Assembly: GCA_963573305.1 (NCBI GenBank) | Contig: OY754335.1 | Span: 51,171,985-51,235,984 of the forward strand | Direction: 5' to 3' | Length of the DNA stretch: 64,000 nucleotides | Origin: Pyrrhosoma nymphula | Lineage: Eukaryota; Arthropoda; Insecta; Odonata; Coenagrionidae | Part shown: in pieces, positions 22,525-36,500 of the stretch | Layout: every line of letters starts with the position of its first letter | How positions within the stretch are numbered: the stretch's first letter is position 1 | Translations under genes and position numbers: made by a program | Notes under the pieces: generated by a model | The model's input: only the letters and a program-made list of their open reading frames with translations | The model's database searches: none | What the model was told of the DNA's origin: nothing

Positions 22525-24824
22525 TTCCACGAGGTCAGGCCTGATATCATCAGTTTTAGATTATGATATACTTGTTATAACTGATGAAATAATATTGCAT
22601 ATTTCGGAAGACCAAGCATTTAGTGCCATATTTTCTGTGCATGTTGCAGGAAAATGGAGTGCATAGTGAGATATATACATGTTAACATGTTGGGGTTGGC
22701 TGTTGTATTCAATAGTTTTGTTTGCAATTAGTATGAAGTATTGAAAGATTACATAAAAATGAGGAAAATTTAATCGTAGGGACTGAAGTATGACGGCGCA
22801 AAAACAAAAAAAACTAGTTAAAATCGAGAAACTACGTAAAATCTTGAGTTTGTCATTGTAATGCCCCATGCTTCCCAGCCGAGCCTTATCGTTGCTATGC
22901 AAAATTGTGAGCAACGTGAAATCAAGATGGTTAAAATTGAGGTTTTACTGTATTTCATAAAGCTTTTTTGCATTCATTTCTCAGAATAATATTGTCTTAA
23001 GTTCATTCTGCTTGGAAAAACTTGTGCATTATTTCATTGGGTTTTTGGTGAGTCCAGTGCTAAAATTACTTATGCATCTACATACTACCCTGAAAGCCGC
23101 CACAGAGACATGTGGCAGGGGGTGTTAGGACACCGACCATGGAGAGAAGGGGAGAATAGGGTGAAGGAGGTAGGAGAGGGCAGAGGTGATTTGTGTGTCA
23201 ACGATTTGCCTTAAGTTGGTGTCTTAAGTTAGATTAAAGTACTTTGGAGTATGTGGAAATGAAGGCATTTTTTACTTTTGTCTATTTCTTTTAAAATAAT
23301 CAAGAGTTGAGTCTACCGTGAGTGGGGAAGCAGTACTCTTGCAAATGCTTGATTAGGAAAGAGATGAGATCTTGTGTGGTTGTTCTCTCTCATTTCAAGG
23401 TCATATTAGGAATTACATTAATGATGTTTAGCCAGGATATGTCTTGCTTTATTATTCTACTGCATTACAACCATTTTATTATGCCAATGACATTGCATGG
23501 TATATATCTTGTCATACATTTTATTCAACACATATAGAAAGCGTTTACTGATATTATTAACATGCCTTTGTTTATGTGACCTTGCATTAAAGAAGAAAAG
23601 TAAAATTTAATGAAGATAATGGCACATTTCAATTTTTTAAAATATATAATACTATTTTTACCCTAGAGACATTTAGGTGAAGGTTAAACCTTAAAAGTTG
23701 TGCGTAAAATATTCATATATGTATACTATACAAGGGATTAACTAAAGATGATGTGCACATAATTTTAAACATAGAATATAACTTCCACTGTACAAGTACA
23801 CATAAGAATCCATTGCCATGTACCCTCTTTATTTTGTTGGTGGAGAGTATTAATTTAATAAAAATAATATATTTTATTGAAAATTATTAGGAAAATACAT
23901 ACAATTTGTCAAGGAGGTACAGTAAAATTCCAGTTTGCTAATCATGTCGAGTAACATATCACAGGTGGAATGTAAGAAAAAATCATCCACAAAATATAAT
24001 GTAATGGATGCTAGCCAAGAGTGAATCATAGACTTGAATTTTGCTAAGCTAGTCGTTCTGGCTGGCAGAGATAAATGTTTAACTTGTCTGATACTTAGAT
24101 TGGTCAAAGAGTGATGGGAATATTTTTGTATAATTTGTATTTTGGTATTTTGGAGTAGAATTTAGTTTACCTGAAAGTCCAGGATAAGATAATTGAACAG
24201 GTTGTGTTCTCTTTGCCTTCAGGAATACATTCATGGAAATATTCTAAATGAATACTTGCAGTGGTAGCTCTTTTACTCCTAATCTTTCCCTGAGCCTCAG
24301 TTATAACTCAGATTTTATCTTGATTTTGTCCTCTGTGGAATGAAAAAATGAGTGACTCTTGATCAGAAACTGTTAAAACTTGGGACATGATTTCACGTGA
24401 AAGCAAAAACTGATAACCCAAGAATTCTTGGAATTGTGACTGTTAGGTGAATAATGTGACTGCCCTTTCATTTCTCCAGCATAGGTCTTTTTAACTATTA
24501 AAGTAGACATGGTAGTTGAAGAATAGTTTCAATTGTTTTCCATCAAACCATGTTTTTGGACATAGTGCTCTAATTCAGCCGGTAATAACACTAGGGCATT
24601 TTGCATTACACACAATTGACTTTAGTGTAAAAGCACTTGTAAATTGTGGTGTGATAGGCCTTACTTTTTAGCCTCAAATTGGCATATTACCGATTTATTT
24701 AATTAAAACTCAAGGTCAAATATAGTACATAATAATTTGAATATATTGAGATAAGATGAGCGTAGATAAGTTATCATTCTAACTTTGTGTAATGGGAATA
24801 TATATTGTATGAATAAACAGATGA

Positions 24825-26566
24825 CCGTATTTTCTGGTAGATAACACGTGCATTATCTATACAATTAATATGGAAAAATGACAGAAATGATAGTGCGCGA
24901 CATACAATGGAAATCTTTTTTTATTGAAAATAAAACTTATAAACAAATGACACAACATTATTATGAACATAATACAAAGGGAGAAAGGATTAAAAAGGAA
25001 AAAGTAGTTGTTGAAAAGTCAGATGAAAATGTTAATAGAACCCATAAAATTAATCTCCCGAGTCACAATCGAATGATTCGATAGCTCACATTATATTGAC
25101 CGGAACATCAGCAGCAACTTCACTCTCTCTGGTAACTTCGTCTTCATCACTAACTCCGTCTTCTTCAGATTCTGGCGTTTCTGTGCCCTGTAATTCAACT
25201 AATGATTTATGAAAACCATTTTTGACGCAAGTTACTGACACAGAATTCCAGCTATCGGATATCCACGTGCAGATTTCCTTATAAGATGGGCATTTCATCT
25301 TTCCAGAATTGGTGTAATCGTGGATACCTGCAATCATCCACTCCTCCCACTTGACTCGAAGTTTTGATTTGAATGATTTATTCACTGTTAAATTGGTGGT
25401 TGTTTCTTTGTCAGTCCACCGGGTTTAATTGCTACATGGGAGCATTTGTTTATCAAATTCTTCACTTCGGGCGCTATGTGGGCTCGACATGAATCCATAA
25501 TTAAAACAGATTTTGGATTAAAAAATGCATTTTTACGCTTTTTCCAAACATCGTTAACCCAGAGTCTCATAATTTCTGTATTCATCCAGCCATTTTCATT
25601 TGCGGTTAAAATTATGTCTTTTGGAAAGTGCCCCTATGGAATTATTTTCCTTTTGAATATCACCATTGGAGGTAGCTTGGAGCTATCAGAAGTTATGCAC
25701 AATACAATGGTGAAATTAGACTTTTCATGTCCCGTAGAAGTAATGGACACTTCTTTTGCGCCTTTGAGATTCAATGTTCGCGCAGTTGGAATGTCAAAAC
25801 TTACTGGCACTTCATCCATGTTTCCCCACATGCACTTCATCAACTCCGGAAATTCTCTCCTTTACAAATTGTCTAAATGTTACCACCTTAGCCTCCCAGT
25901 CTACATGTAGTTTCTGGCCAATAGTCATTGAGGCATTAACACTTAAATTATTACGCTTCAAAAATCTGAATCCTCAGGATGGATATGCTTTAAAGTCCAC
26001 TATGTTTTTTTCTTGAACAATTTGCTTTGCTTGTAGAAAACTCGCGTAGTTGAGAGTCTCATTCCTTTTGACCTTTCACGAATGACCCAATCGTAAAGTT
26101 CTTTCTCAAGCACTGGCCATTAACACTTCCCAAAGCACATAGCTCATTTTCCACGATGTAGTTTCTTAAGAACTTCTTCATTCCTTCGCCATTCTCTCAC
26201 ACTAACTTCCCCCACATTGAATTTTCTACCAGCTGCACGGTTTCCATTTACTTACGAAACTGAACAACCTCCAACATATGCTGGGCCATGTACGATTTAC
26301 TCGTTTTTGATCCGCCTTCCACTGTCTCTTAAATAGTCACTGTAATTAAAAATGGGTTAATTTCCTCGTTCATTTGTCCATATTAAAGTATTCTGAAATA
26401 ATTTTCATGACGGTGCTCACTGCGAAAAAAAGGCTGCAATTTTCACTCGCTTGTATAAAAAACTTATGAATTTTTTAATGCACATTATCTAGTAAGTGTG
26501 TGTTTTCTATGCAATTATCACATCAATGAAATGTTTTGATTGCACGTTATTTACCAGAAAATATGG
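24825..26566 (-). mobile_element. Tigger/pogo-superfamily transposon, 1742 bp
   Basis: Inverted ends: left CCGTATTTTCTGGTAGATAA, right TTATTTACCAGAAAATATGG, with TA present at the right flank (26567-26568) and GA (a probable mutated TA) at the left. It encloses a dead transposase on the minus strand. Confidence 0.8.
25089..26330 (-). pseudogene. Tigger/pogo-like transposase, decayed
   Basis: In minus-strand order: about 26166-26246 encodes RAAGRKFNVGEVSVREWRRN, the psq/CENP-B-type helix-turn-helix region. 25634-25843 reads MDEVPVSFDIPTARTLN and later KLPPMVIFKRK, carrying the first catalytic Asp block of DDE_1 transposases. 25388-25585 reads SVLIMDSCRAHIAPEVKNLI with the second Asp. 25086-25385 is the acidic C-terminal tail. 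Frameshifts and stops separate the blocks. The 154-residue ORF on the opposite strand (25446-25910) is antisense and not a gene. Confidence 0.85.
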
Positions 26567-28301
26567 TACTATTTCTTTGATATTCCTATTTCAGATAATT
26601 AAGTCATTTGTTGGTTTGCCAAGCTTCATCATACTTTAGTTAGAGTTTGATGTCATATTTGTGAAGTAGTGGAGACTTCTTGTACAGTAATTTATGCTGC
26701 ATATGTCAGGTGCCACAATTAACTCTCAGTTCTGTTTGTGAATAACAATTTAAAAGAAATTGGAAAGAGACATTAATATATGCATTACTCTTTGAATAAT
26801 TTTTATTGAATTAAGAATCTTGATCAATATTACATGCTATTAAGGCTGTGTAAATGTGAATTTTCTTTTTCAGCTACATACATTTTTCAATTTAAAAATA
26901 TATTAGGATGGTTTTGAATATTCTGCCTATTGATTGGCTTAAAAAAATGAAATGGTAATCTAAAAATAGTTCAGTGTTCTTCACAAAGAAACAAGGAAAA
27001 ATATTTCACTGCTATTTATCATATTGAGTAACACGATAGTATTTTTTCTCTCAGCTAAAATTTTAATTGGGGCATAGACAGTACATGATATATAAATTGA
27101 ACTGATTTTCATCATTAAGCTGACTGTAATACAAAGATTTAAATCCAAATTTTTAAAGTGCATCATACCTTTCAGTTAAAAATATTATATGTAAATGTAT
27201 ATATTGGTTCAAGGTGCTGAGCATTCAAATGAAGTTGTTGAAATCAATGTTCATCTTAGGAGGAACATAAAATTTCCATACTATAAATGAAAACATATTT
27301 TTTATATTAGTTGTGGCGTTCAACCCATACTACATACTTTCATAATTAGTTGCAGATATCCAAGTAGTTTTTATTGTATTAAAGGCTATCGGTACCTTCT
27401 GTCTAAATTTCAATGGCATGTCTTCTTTACCTCAATAAAAAAATCATGCTATTGCACTGTTATTAACTCAGTAAGATGGTCACTCATGTATTCAAATTTT
27501 AGGATATTTAACATAATATTCAATATTTAAAGTTGTTACTCTTGATCCAGTTTGAAATACTGCTTTGTATTTCTTCAAAATACAGTTTCACTTCAGAACT
27601 CTTTTGACAATGTTGTCAAATGCAAAGTAACATTTTTCTTTGGTACTCTGCTAAATATTTGTATTTTTATAGGTAATCCTGCTCGTTTGTAGTTCAGATT
27701 CCCCTTTTTATGTCAGAGTTTTATGCACAATACAATACATTTACATTAAATATGCATGAAATTACAAATTTTTTGTTTTACATTATTAGGTAGTTGACTA
27801 CGATTAAGGATTATTGGTTCATCGTATTTAGGCTTTGGTCATGCAGAAATGTTATTGGTGAAACTTACCCTCAAATGCATGGAAAATATTTTGCAAATAG
27901 GTCCATCCATTGCTTTTTAATAAGTAGTATGTGCATTCTTGTTATCTCATTCGTATTGTGGCTATTGCTACATATTGTCAGCTTAAATTTGCATGTTAGT
28001 TTAACTCATTTTGACATCAATTTTGGTAGTCATATTCATTTGGTACTGACATTTCAAATATCATTGATATTATTTATGCATTTGTGTGTGCCATAAGCCT
28101 TCATATCAAGCCATGAGCTGAAAATATTTACTCATTCCCATAATCCATCTCGTCAACTTGAACTTACTGAATGGCAATACCTGTCTTTTATCTTCCTGTG
28201 AAGTTTTGTGAACATATCATGTTTTTGGTGATCAGTGTGACAACTGGAATAATTAGATAGCCTAATTAGAAATATTTTGTAACATCAGTAGCTTTCTTTT
28301 T

Positions 28302-28740
28302 GCCATATATGTATCTTTGAGTATAAGTCGATTCAAGCATGAGTCGAAATCTTCTCTTTGGCCCGAAAATATCGATGAAAATCCTTGACTTGAGTATAAG
28401 TTGAGGTGAAAAAATTGCTGAATCTCCTTGTTTCTCATTGGTAATGTAATATTTGTTCAATGCAATCGGCCTTGTGGAATGCATTCATATTCCGAAACCG
28501 AAGCACTAAGTGTAAGTATTTGTCATTGGTAGGTCCTAATAGGAAACTTAGAACACTAATGTAACACATTTCTTGGTGAATATTCTCCATGGCTTATCAA
28601 TAATAGATATAAATATCGTTTTATGCAGCCAATATGCCAAAATTTTGACCCCGAAAAAGTCATATTATTAAGTGAGGTTTTCATCGGCCGATAAAAGGAA
28701 GTCATTTCTCGACTTATGCTTGAATAAATATATGTATATA
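28302..28740. mobile_element. pogo-like non-autonomous repeat, copy 2 (uninterrupted)
   Basis: Left TATGTATCTTTGAGTATAAG and right CGACTTATGCTTGAATAAAT are inverted. It shares AAAAATTGCTGAATCTCCTT, GGCCTTGTGGAATGCATTCA and GCCAATATGCCAAAATTTTG with the copy at 10425-11345. It is useful as the empty-site reference for the insertion in that copy. Confidence 0.7.
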
Positions 28741-30789
28741 AATTTGGTAGTTCTAAATTAGTTTGATAATATTTGTATTCATGTATTTTTATGTTAGTTT
28801 TTATTATTTAGGGATGATCCATTCATACTTTTTCATGTTAGTCATTCTTATTGGTTTCATAGGATGGCACATAATTTGCAAATTGTTCTTGGAAAAATGT
28901 TTTCCTTTCCAAATATCCATAGAACTTACTTTTCAGTTATATTTTGTCAAATTTGAAATGTATTCATACAATTTTATTACATGATATTTATTCACGATGA
29001 AATTTTTTCAAGAGTAATCATTAATTTAATTCTGATTTTAACATCTTCATTTCATTTGGTGAGAAAGAGTTGAAATTATTAAATTTGTTGACTTTTAATC
29101 TAATCACCTAACATAATTTACTTTCTTTGTTGAATATTTTCTTTCGGAAGTGAACTGTACAATAAATTTATGTTAGTGTTAGCTTATATGTTTCATGCAA
29201 TATTTTATGCATAAATAATGCTTTTCCTGTGGCATATGTATGGTAAACTCTTGATTGTATGTATGGGGAAAAAAATATGTAGTTTGACATTGGTACTGGT
29301 AGTAACCTTGGCACTGTAGTTTGATACCTCCAACTTTTGCCTAAAAGATATTGTATACCAGACCATTTTATTAGATAGCTGTCATAAAATCAATTAGTGT
29401 ATCAAGGTTTCTCATATTCAATATCTGGCATTATTCAGCTACATGCTTTATCACAAATTCTTGTGTGTGATTATTTAGTTGTAATGACAAGATACAGAAT
29501 GATAAGTAAACTGTAGTTAGTTGATGCAGGTAATTTTTTAAATGTTGTAACGTTTGAGATGGTTCAACTATTATAAATGTAGAAAATTGATTTGGTGGTG
29601 GCAATTCAAACTTTGCTGGCAAAGATATCAGACAACAATCAGGAGATTACTTAGAGGATAGTGCATTAGTTTATTTTTTAATTTTACTGTGAGGTAGTGG
29701 GTAGGTGATCTAATAAACTATTCTGTCGTAGAGTTGCCTATCACTATATGAATGCAAAGTTTATTAAGGATATAATACCAATGGATATCCTGATCAAGTC
29801 AGATGGTTTTTCCATGGCAAATTACAGCGTATTGGTTTTATATGCTGGCACCTGTCTGTATGACTGCCCACAGTGCTCATTTTTGCATCCGTCAAATGAA
29901 TAATTGTTGAGGAATGATTCAGAAAGAAGTGCCAGACATATTTCTAAAATGTGGATTTTTGTATCAGCTATCATATTTTTGCATCCATTTTCTGTGCATT
30001 TGGACAAGTAATTGTTTGCATTAAGGGCTAATTAGCTGCTGATTGTTGAGGTTAAGGCTTTCTATAATAATGTGCGATCAGTTCAAAGTCCAGCAAGGGA
30101 GTGCAGTTACATTTAGTCATCTGACCTGAAGGACTAGGAATCAAACAGTTGCTAGATGAAATGATCATCATAGGCGACGGAAATATGTAGTAGCTGTTCA
30201 TTAGGGAAGTTCTTAAAAACCCCTTTTAATCAAGAGTTTACTATACTTTTATCCATTTGGTTTTAATTCTGTGTTCTGCATATCGACCTCAGAGATTCAG
30301 CGGTATGGTTTTAGCGAGGGTAGGTAAGACATGAAAACCAGTTACTCCTTGACATTTGATGAATTTGGTCATCAGGGTTTAGAATAATTAGGTATATAAA
30401 ACTTAAATATGAGTGCAATAAATAAATAAAATTTATTTAGTAATACGTTTGCATATTTTTGCATTCATTTTCCATGCATTTGGACAAATAAGTGTACATT
30501 CAGAAGTTTAAGTTTGTCAAAATTATTCCAAGACCTGATGATGCAATCCATAAAATTCCGAAATGTTGGAAAGGAATGACTGGTTTTGATTTTCAATCTA
30601 CCCTTGATAGAACCATACCATGTTGTTTTACTCCCATGTTATTTGTTTTTTGGAGTCCTGATGCAAACATTATATGTTGAGAAGCAGTTAAGGTCATGCC
30701 GTTTGTGCACAATAGCTTGTGGGGAAAAGAGATAAAGAGTATGGGCTGGATTTACATTGCCCAAAGGTAGATAATCAGTTAACGTTTAT

Positions 30790-31040
30790 GATGGCTTTGG
30801 CCGCACACGCTCTGCTCCAACCAGAGGGCGACCTGGCTGCTGTTTCAGGGGGGGCTGAGACAAGAGGAGCAGTCGGAGGAGGGGGTCGGGTCTCAACCCT
30901 TGTGAGACGTCTGTCCCTAGTTCTTCCAAGAAGTTGCAAGGCCAGCTGCCATAACTCTCCCCCATATCTCAGAGGTACACGTCATGTCTCTGTGCGTGAA
31001 AGCCTCGCTCCACCTACCCCTAATTCATTCTTATGAAGGA
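30790..31040 (+). other. GC-rich island of unknown nature in an AT-rich intron
   Basis: This 250-bp patch (for example CCAGAGGGCGACCTGGCTGC and GGAGCAGTCGGAGGAGGGGG) stands out from its surroundings. A + strand ORF 30719-31036 covers it, but the protein is low complexity with no domain I know. It may be an alternative exon, a promoter patch or a transposon piece. I cannot decide. Confidence 0.35.
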
Positions 31041-31989
31041 TTCTTTTTTGAAAAATAAAAGGTCGTGTATACCCTTGGAGATATTTTTTTCAAAAATATA
31101 ACCTAAACAGGAATGGGTTGGACATTTGACTTTTGGAATTCTTCAATTTTGCTTTGCCATTGCTTTGGGAGTGGTATCCTTTGCTTTATGGAAAAAAGTA
31201 CATGGGTTTTCTATTTTGATCACAAGGCATAATTATTGGGCTAATTACTTGAAGTACTCATTGAATTGATTTCCTAACAAATTATTAATACCCTATTGTA
31301 CTTGTTTTGGTCATTAGCAAAGTAAACTTGCCTCTCAATAGAAGAATAATGGCTTTTATGTTCTTGTGGTTATTTGTTTTGCTCAATTAACCTTGCAATT
31401 CCCTCCACATTTTAATACCTCTTGGAATTCACCTGGGTAAATAACTTTTTGTTGTTAGTTTCTTTTTGTCTATGTTCATTGCTTTTCAATAAAATTATTG
31501 GCCATGTCAAATCATTAACTAATTTTTGTTGACAATAGCTCTTTGTTAATGTGGTTTTTAACTCCTAGAATTTTTTTTCCATTTTTTTTACTATTAATTA
31601 CTTTCCAACTTAAGTATTACACTTGATCCTTGATAGTAACAAAGAGGATATGGTATTGTCTTTATAGTGTCTAGGATGTATTCACATTATGATACATAAT
31701 TACTTCATGTGGATTGTTGCCTAATGCGATATTTTCATTCATATTGTTGAATAATTAATCAGCTGCTGGATAACTGACTTCGTTTTGTCTTTCATCATTG
31801 CAGTGCAAGCCGCTGGTGCCTAAAATTAGCAGGATTAGATGCTTTTATCAATTACGTTAGACATATAATCTGTTACATGTGGAAAGTGGCTGTTTAGGAT
31901 ACCTTTAAGAAAGCGTGATTTCTTGTATTGCTGCACTAGCAAGTAGGATACCACATGAAATTGATGAAACCTGCTTCAGCTATGCGAAA

Positions 31990-32405
31990 GTTCATCGTGA
32001 ATGACAATATACTCAATGTCTTTTCACAAATACATATATAACTCTGTGCTAATGGTTTCAACACATAGGCATCATCTTCAGGTGCAAATTATTTTACAAA
32101 GGTCCTGGGCACTGTACTGTCCTTACATGCCATTAACTTCCCGCCATGTACGGAACCCTCACCCAACTAACCTTTACCACTCAAATACCCTGTAACCTTT
32201 CTTTAACCATAGTCCTTGCCCCAACCCTCCACCCCCTCAAAGCCTCCTACTATCCCTCACCCTACCCTGAAGTATATATTTCCCTGGTTGTGAGTAAAAT
32301 AATTTTACCTGAAGATGATACCTGTGCCCTGAAACCAGTAGTGATGAATAAAACATTAGTGAAGCCTATACAATATATACTTTTATAATCATTCACAATA
32401 ATACA
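31990..32405. repeat. Fold-back repeat with C-rich loop
   Basis: The left arm (GGCATCATCTTCAGGTGCAAAT near 32069-32090, ending ATTTTAC at 32097) and right arm (GTAAAATAATTTTACCTGAAG from 32294) are inverted copies extending about 100 bp with moderate identity. The loop (32098-32293) is C-rich (CCCCAACCCTCCACCCCC). The arms carry CCTGAAGATGAT...GAAACC. Confidence 0.7.
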
Positions 32406-33099
32406 TTCTCAAACCCTAGAATTGTTCAATTACCTGAAAATTCCCTGCTTTAATTCCTGATCCAGGAAACCCTATTTCCTCCAGTAATTTTCAACTCATT
32501 AATCGCCATTGATTGTATTCATGGATTAAATCATCACGTTTCAGTGCTATCCCTTATTAGTATGTACTGTTTCATGTCAAAATTCATGTACTACTCTGTC
32601 AGCAGTAGTACATTTGGTAGTATCAGATGAGTTGCGTGAATGGAGACTGATATTAATTTACTAGCAATTAAAAACTGTCAGTCCTTTTGCATATCTCATC
32701 ATCAATCATTCTTTAGGGTGGTGAATGAACTGAAAGTGAAGAATGTCTCTAAATAGTGCAAAAAACTCCAAGATATTGTTAAAAATTAGTGAAGTCACTC
32801 TAGGGATTTCAAATCTAAGGATTTCAAGAAGAGAATTTGATCTGGCAATGAGACTTGTTAATTTCTGAATACTATTGACTTTATTTTTTTAATGCTACAG
32901 CCATCTCAGTATATTACCTTCTACCTTATTTCTTAATCTACTAACTCCATGAGCTTAAATAAATAAAAACTTGATTCAGTCCACTGAATATTTTAGTATA
33001 TGAATATTCACATTTCAACATCTTATCAACATCCTCAGATTTTATTTATTTAAGTTCATTATGATATTCCACCACAAATTGCCAGACTTTGTTGAATAC

Positions 33100-33520
33100 A
33101 TCTATTAACTCCTATTTCATGTCTGATGCCTATATTTCTTTCTCTGTCCATTCTACTCTTTCCCACTATACTTCTCAAGAACTTCATTTCCTCAGCTTGC
33201 ACGCTGCTCCCTCTCATTCAACACCCATGTTTCTGTAATTTAAGGTGCATAATACATTTTATATATAATCCTTTTTACCTTTCTTGGTACATTCCTCATG
33301 CAGTATAAGTGTCTCACACTCTGAACCAGCTTTCTTCCTATCTGTAATCTTTTTGTAATTTTGTACTCTATTCTACCACCACTAGTTACTTCACCTACTA
33401 AATATAACAATTTTCCGTTTTCTACAACTTTCAGTGGACTGCCATTAAAATGGATGTCTTTTTCAGGCTCATGGTCTCTTTTTATGACCATGTTATGGTG
33501 ATCACTGGTCAAGGTAGATT
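33100..33520 (-). pseudogene. Non-LTR (RTE-like) reverse transcriptase C-terminal remnant
   Basis: The minus strand reads DIHFNGSPLKVVENGKLLYL then GEVTSGGRIEYKITKRLQIG. This is the region after the RT palm where ORF2 proteins read I-x-N-G-x-x-L-x-x-V-x-x-F-x-Y-L-G. Downstream, other frames contain a LRSIV-like string, suggesting the fragment extends with frameshifts. It has no catalytic FADD block. Confidence 0.7.
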
Positions 33521-36500
33521 TCGATAGGTAAAGGGCTACCTCTAACTATCTTTTTCAGTCACTGGCCCTTTATCTCCTTTCACAAGTTTATTCTTCAGCT
33601 CAACATACATCATACCTCTCATCATCCCATTCTTAAAGCCCATTCTCTTTCTTCACCTTGTTCCTAATGTGAAGAGATTTCTGATTCACTAAACCAGGAC
33701 AAACTTTCGGTTCCCCTGGAGCACAGGCAATTTTCCATACATGTTTCTCTAATCAAGTGGAGCATGGAATAACTTGTTGTTTTTGAGTCCTACATGACAC
33801 ACTTTATCCTTACCATCATTGCTGCAACTTCCTAAAGAGCTGCTGATATCATTAATATAGGAAGAAATATATATTAAGCATATATGTATTAATTCAGTGG
33901 AAGAATAAAATAAATCAAATACATATTTAAAAAAAAGATTATTTTGATCTAATGTTAATGACTAATATTTTTAGTTCCATTTTTAAAAGAGGTTTTTATT
34001 TTATTAAAAATCTCGAAAAACCAGTTGATAGCTTCATTATTTATGACTATGAAATGGGAAAGACACACATTGACATAATCCTGGATTCAGATGAAAAACA
34101 ATGACCATAAATGAATTTGCCATGAAATAGTTTTCTTAATTATTAGTTGCCATATTGTCATTCAAATATAGAATTTCCAATATACCTTCTCTGTAATTCA
34201 GCTTCATTTTAATGGTGCACATATTTATAAGTCATTATTTATGCAGAAAAATTTTCTCCATATCAAATTCCAATCGGTAAATCTTATGGAGAGGAATTTG
34301 TCTCACAATTTGTCAGCTAGAAAAAAAGTGTTGTTTTTTTTAGGGATAAGAGACACCCTATGAACAATAACTATACCCTTTTTTGTCATTATTTATTTTT
34401 AACCAATCGAGAGGCATAATTCATTCTTTGTGGGATTTAGAATTGGTGATCTTGCTGATTGGGCGTTGGGCTTTCATTTTTAACTGAAGTAAACATTATA
34501 TTCAATGAATATATGATGCTGTTTTAATGGAACATGATAATTTTTTGAAAATTTGATATTATGGGAGTAGATTGTTTGTGGTAGAAAATTTTAATGTTCA
34601 TCAGTTTTACATTTCCTCTAAAACTTTATTGCAGTGCATTTTCTTAATTTTTTGTCTGAATCAGCTAATTAGATTAAATTTAGATTATTTTCTGAATACT
34701 CATTTACCTCTTGAGTTATGATGACACCCCTATTATGAGAAGAGAAACTGTCTGTTGATGATAGATTTCAAGAGATGCTTACATGTAGATGAATTCTTCT
34801 CTGCGATTACCAAGCGAGTTAGGTTCTGTATTTCCACTGACAATAGGAGGGGTAACTTGCTCATCATCATCTCCTGAAAGGAGGTGAATACAGGAACTCT
34901 GACAAAGATGAGTGATTTTCCCGTAGAAACATTGATGCCAGTGTAGAGACATTATGGCAACCTGAGAAGAATGTAGATTCACCAAGAATTAGCACTTTCA
35001 TTGCTCATGTATAACCACTGCCAGTAGCAAATGCAGATCTTTGGGTTAAATCCTGCTATTGACGCAGCCTTGAATGCTGTGCTTCTTGCATGAACTTAGG
35101 CTACTGACATTTCATTCATTTTCAAAATACATACCCGCTCAATTTTTGGAATACCCTCATAGCTGTGTTTTTTTACCCAGCTTTAGCATTTTTGATGGTT
35201 TAATTACATATATTTCTCAGCGTAGCATGTTAATGATGATGTAAAGCTTATGTTAGCTTTTCATGCTGAATACCCATCCATCAATTGCTTTCATTTTACT
35301 CCTATACCATTGGATTAAGATAGAAAATCAATGAGATGATGAGGAATGGTGTGTCAGGTAATCCTAGCTTTCTGTTACTACGAGAATCAAGTCTGAAGCT
35401 CATTCTGTCATTTTTCTTCTACGTTTCTTCCATTCCTTTTTTATTTACCTATTACTATTTTTTAAATTTTTTTATTGTGAATTGTCTATGTCTAAATATT
35501 TGTTCAAAAAGTCAAACATTCATGCTATCAAACTGGTTTAAATTTTCTTGTTTTATTTAGTTTTTAACCTAGTTTTGGCATATAAAAATTATTTTTGTAG
35601 TTGTTGTGAGTTAAACTATCTTCCTGGGGGGCGAGTCTGCAACTTTATCACGTGTTCACAAATTTTAATTGTCTCTCTTGCGATCTAAATCGACATTGGT
35701 GAGTCTATAAACCTCATTTTCGACAACATGGTGGTTGCCCCTGTGCTCACCTCACAATTTAGTTTTTTTTGTGCAATACGTATTGTCATCTTTAAAATTT
35801 TATTCTTGTGGAAACATGTACCCAGTGTGAGAGAATGGCCATAAAAAATTTTGCATACACCAAGTGAAAACTAATGTCACTAGAGCCAAAAGTCTGTGTG
35901 GACTTTATGCTCACTTTTTATCTCATTTTTTGTTGATAGTCAAAACTTTTAGGACCAGGGTAAGTGGTTTTATGTAAAATAAGCCTTCGTATTCACTTAT
36001 TTATTAGTCAACATTACTGAAAATGTTGGCTATCGGGGCAAATGAGGCTTATATTTTGCCAACTATGATAAATGCGACAGGGGAGACATTTGACTTATGA
36101 TGACGAGTGACAAAAATTAGAGACTTGCCCACCTAGATCTCTTAGGCTGTCTGGCGTAAAATTTCTACTAATAAACAGGTAAACGCTGCAGCTTAATCAT
36201 TTTTAATTGCCCACTGCGCAGCTGCATTGATTTCCTTGTAACTCTCAAATAGCTATTATTTTTTAGAAAACTTTTTCATAATCTGTGTTCATTGCAGTTC
36301 TAAGTGTAAAGCTTTCATAGAGTGCTACCTATAATATTGGTGATCTTGCCTAAAATTTCCTTTGAAAAAGTTGGGAGTGAGTCTTTTAATTTGGAATAAA
36401 ATCTGAACTTCAGTACCTTGTCTTAATTCTCACTCAGCTGTTGATCTTCTTCACTTTTTATCCTCTGGTTGTTTTTTTCCCCTCACCCTTCTTGCTTCTT

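Larger units (their letters stand above)
20807..22950. mobile_element. pogo/Tigger-like element with short CAGTAAAACCT ends
   Basis: CAGTAAAACCTTGATG starts at 20807 after TA, and AATTGAGGTTTTACTG ends at 22950 before TA, giving short inverted ends and a TA target site as in pogo elements. No transposase is recognisable inside, and two other elements appear nested within it. The identity of the ends over only about 12 bp makes this moderately secure. Confidence 0.5.

Noticed and set aside
25446..25910. 154-codon + strand ORF
   Set aside because: Antisense shadow of the Tigger transposase remnant, whose DDE motifs are on the minus strand.
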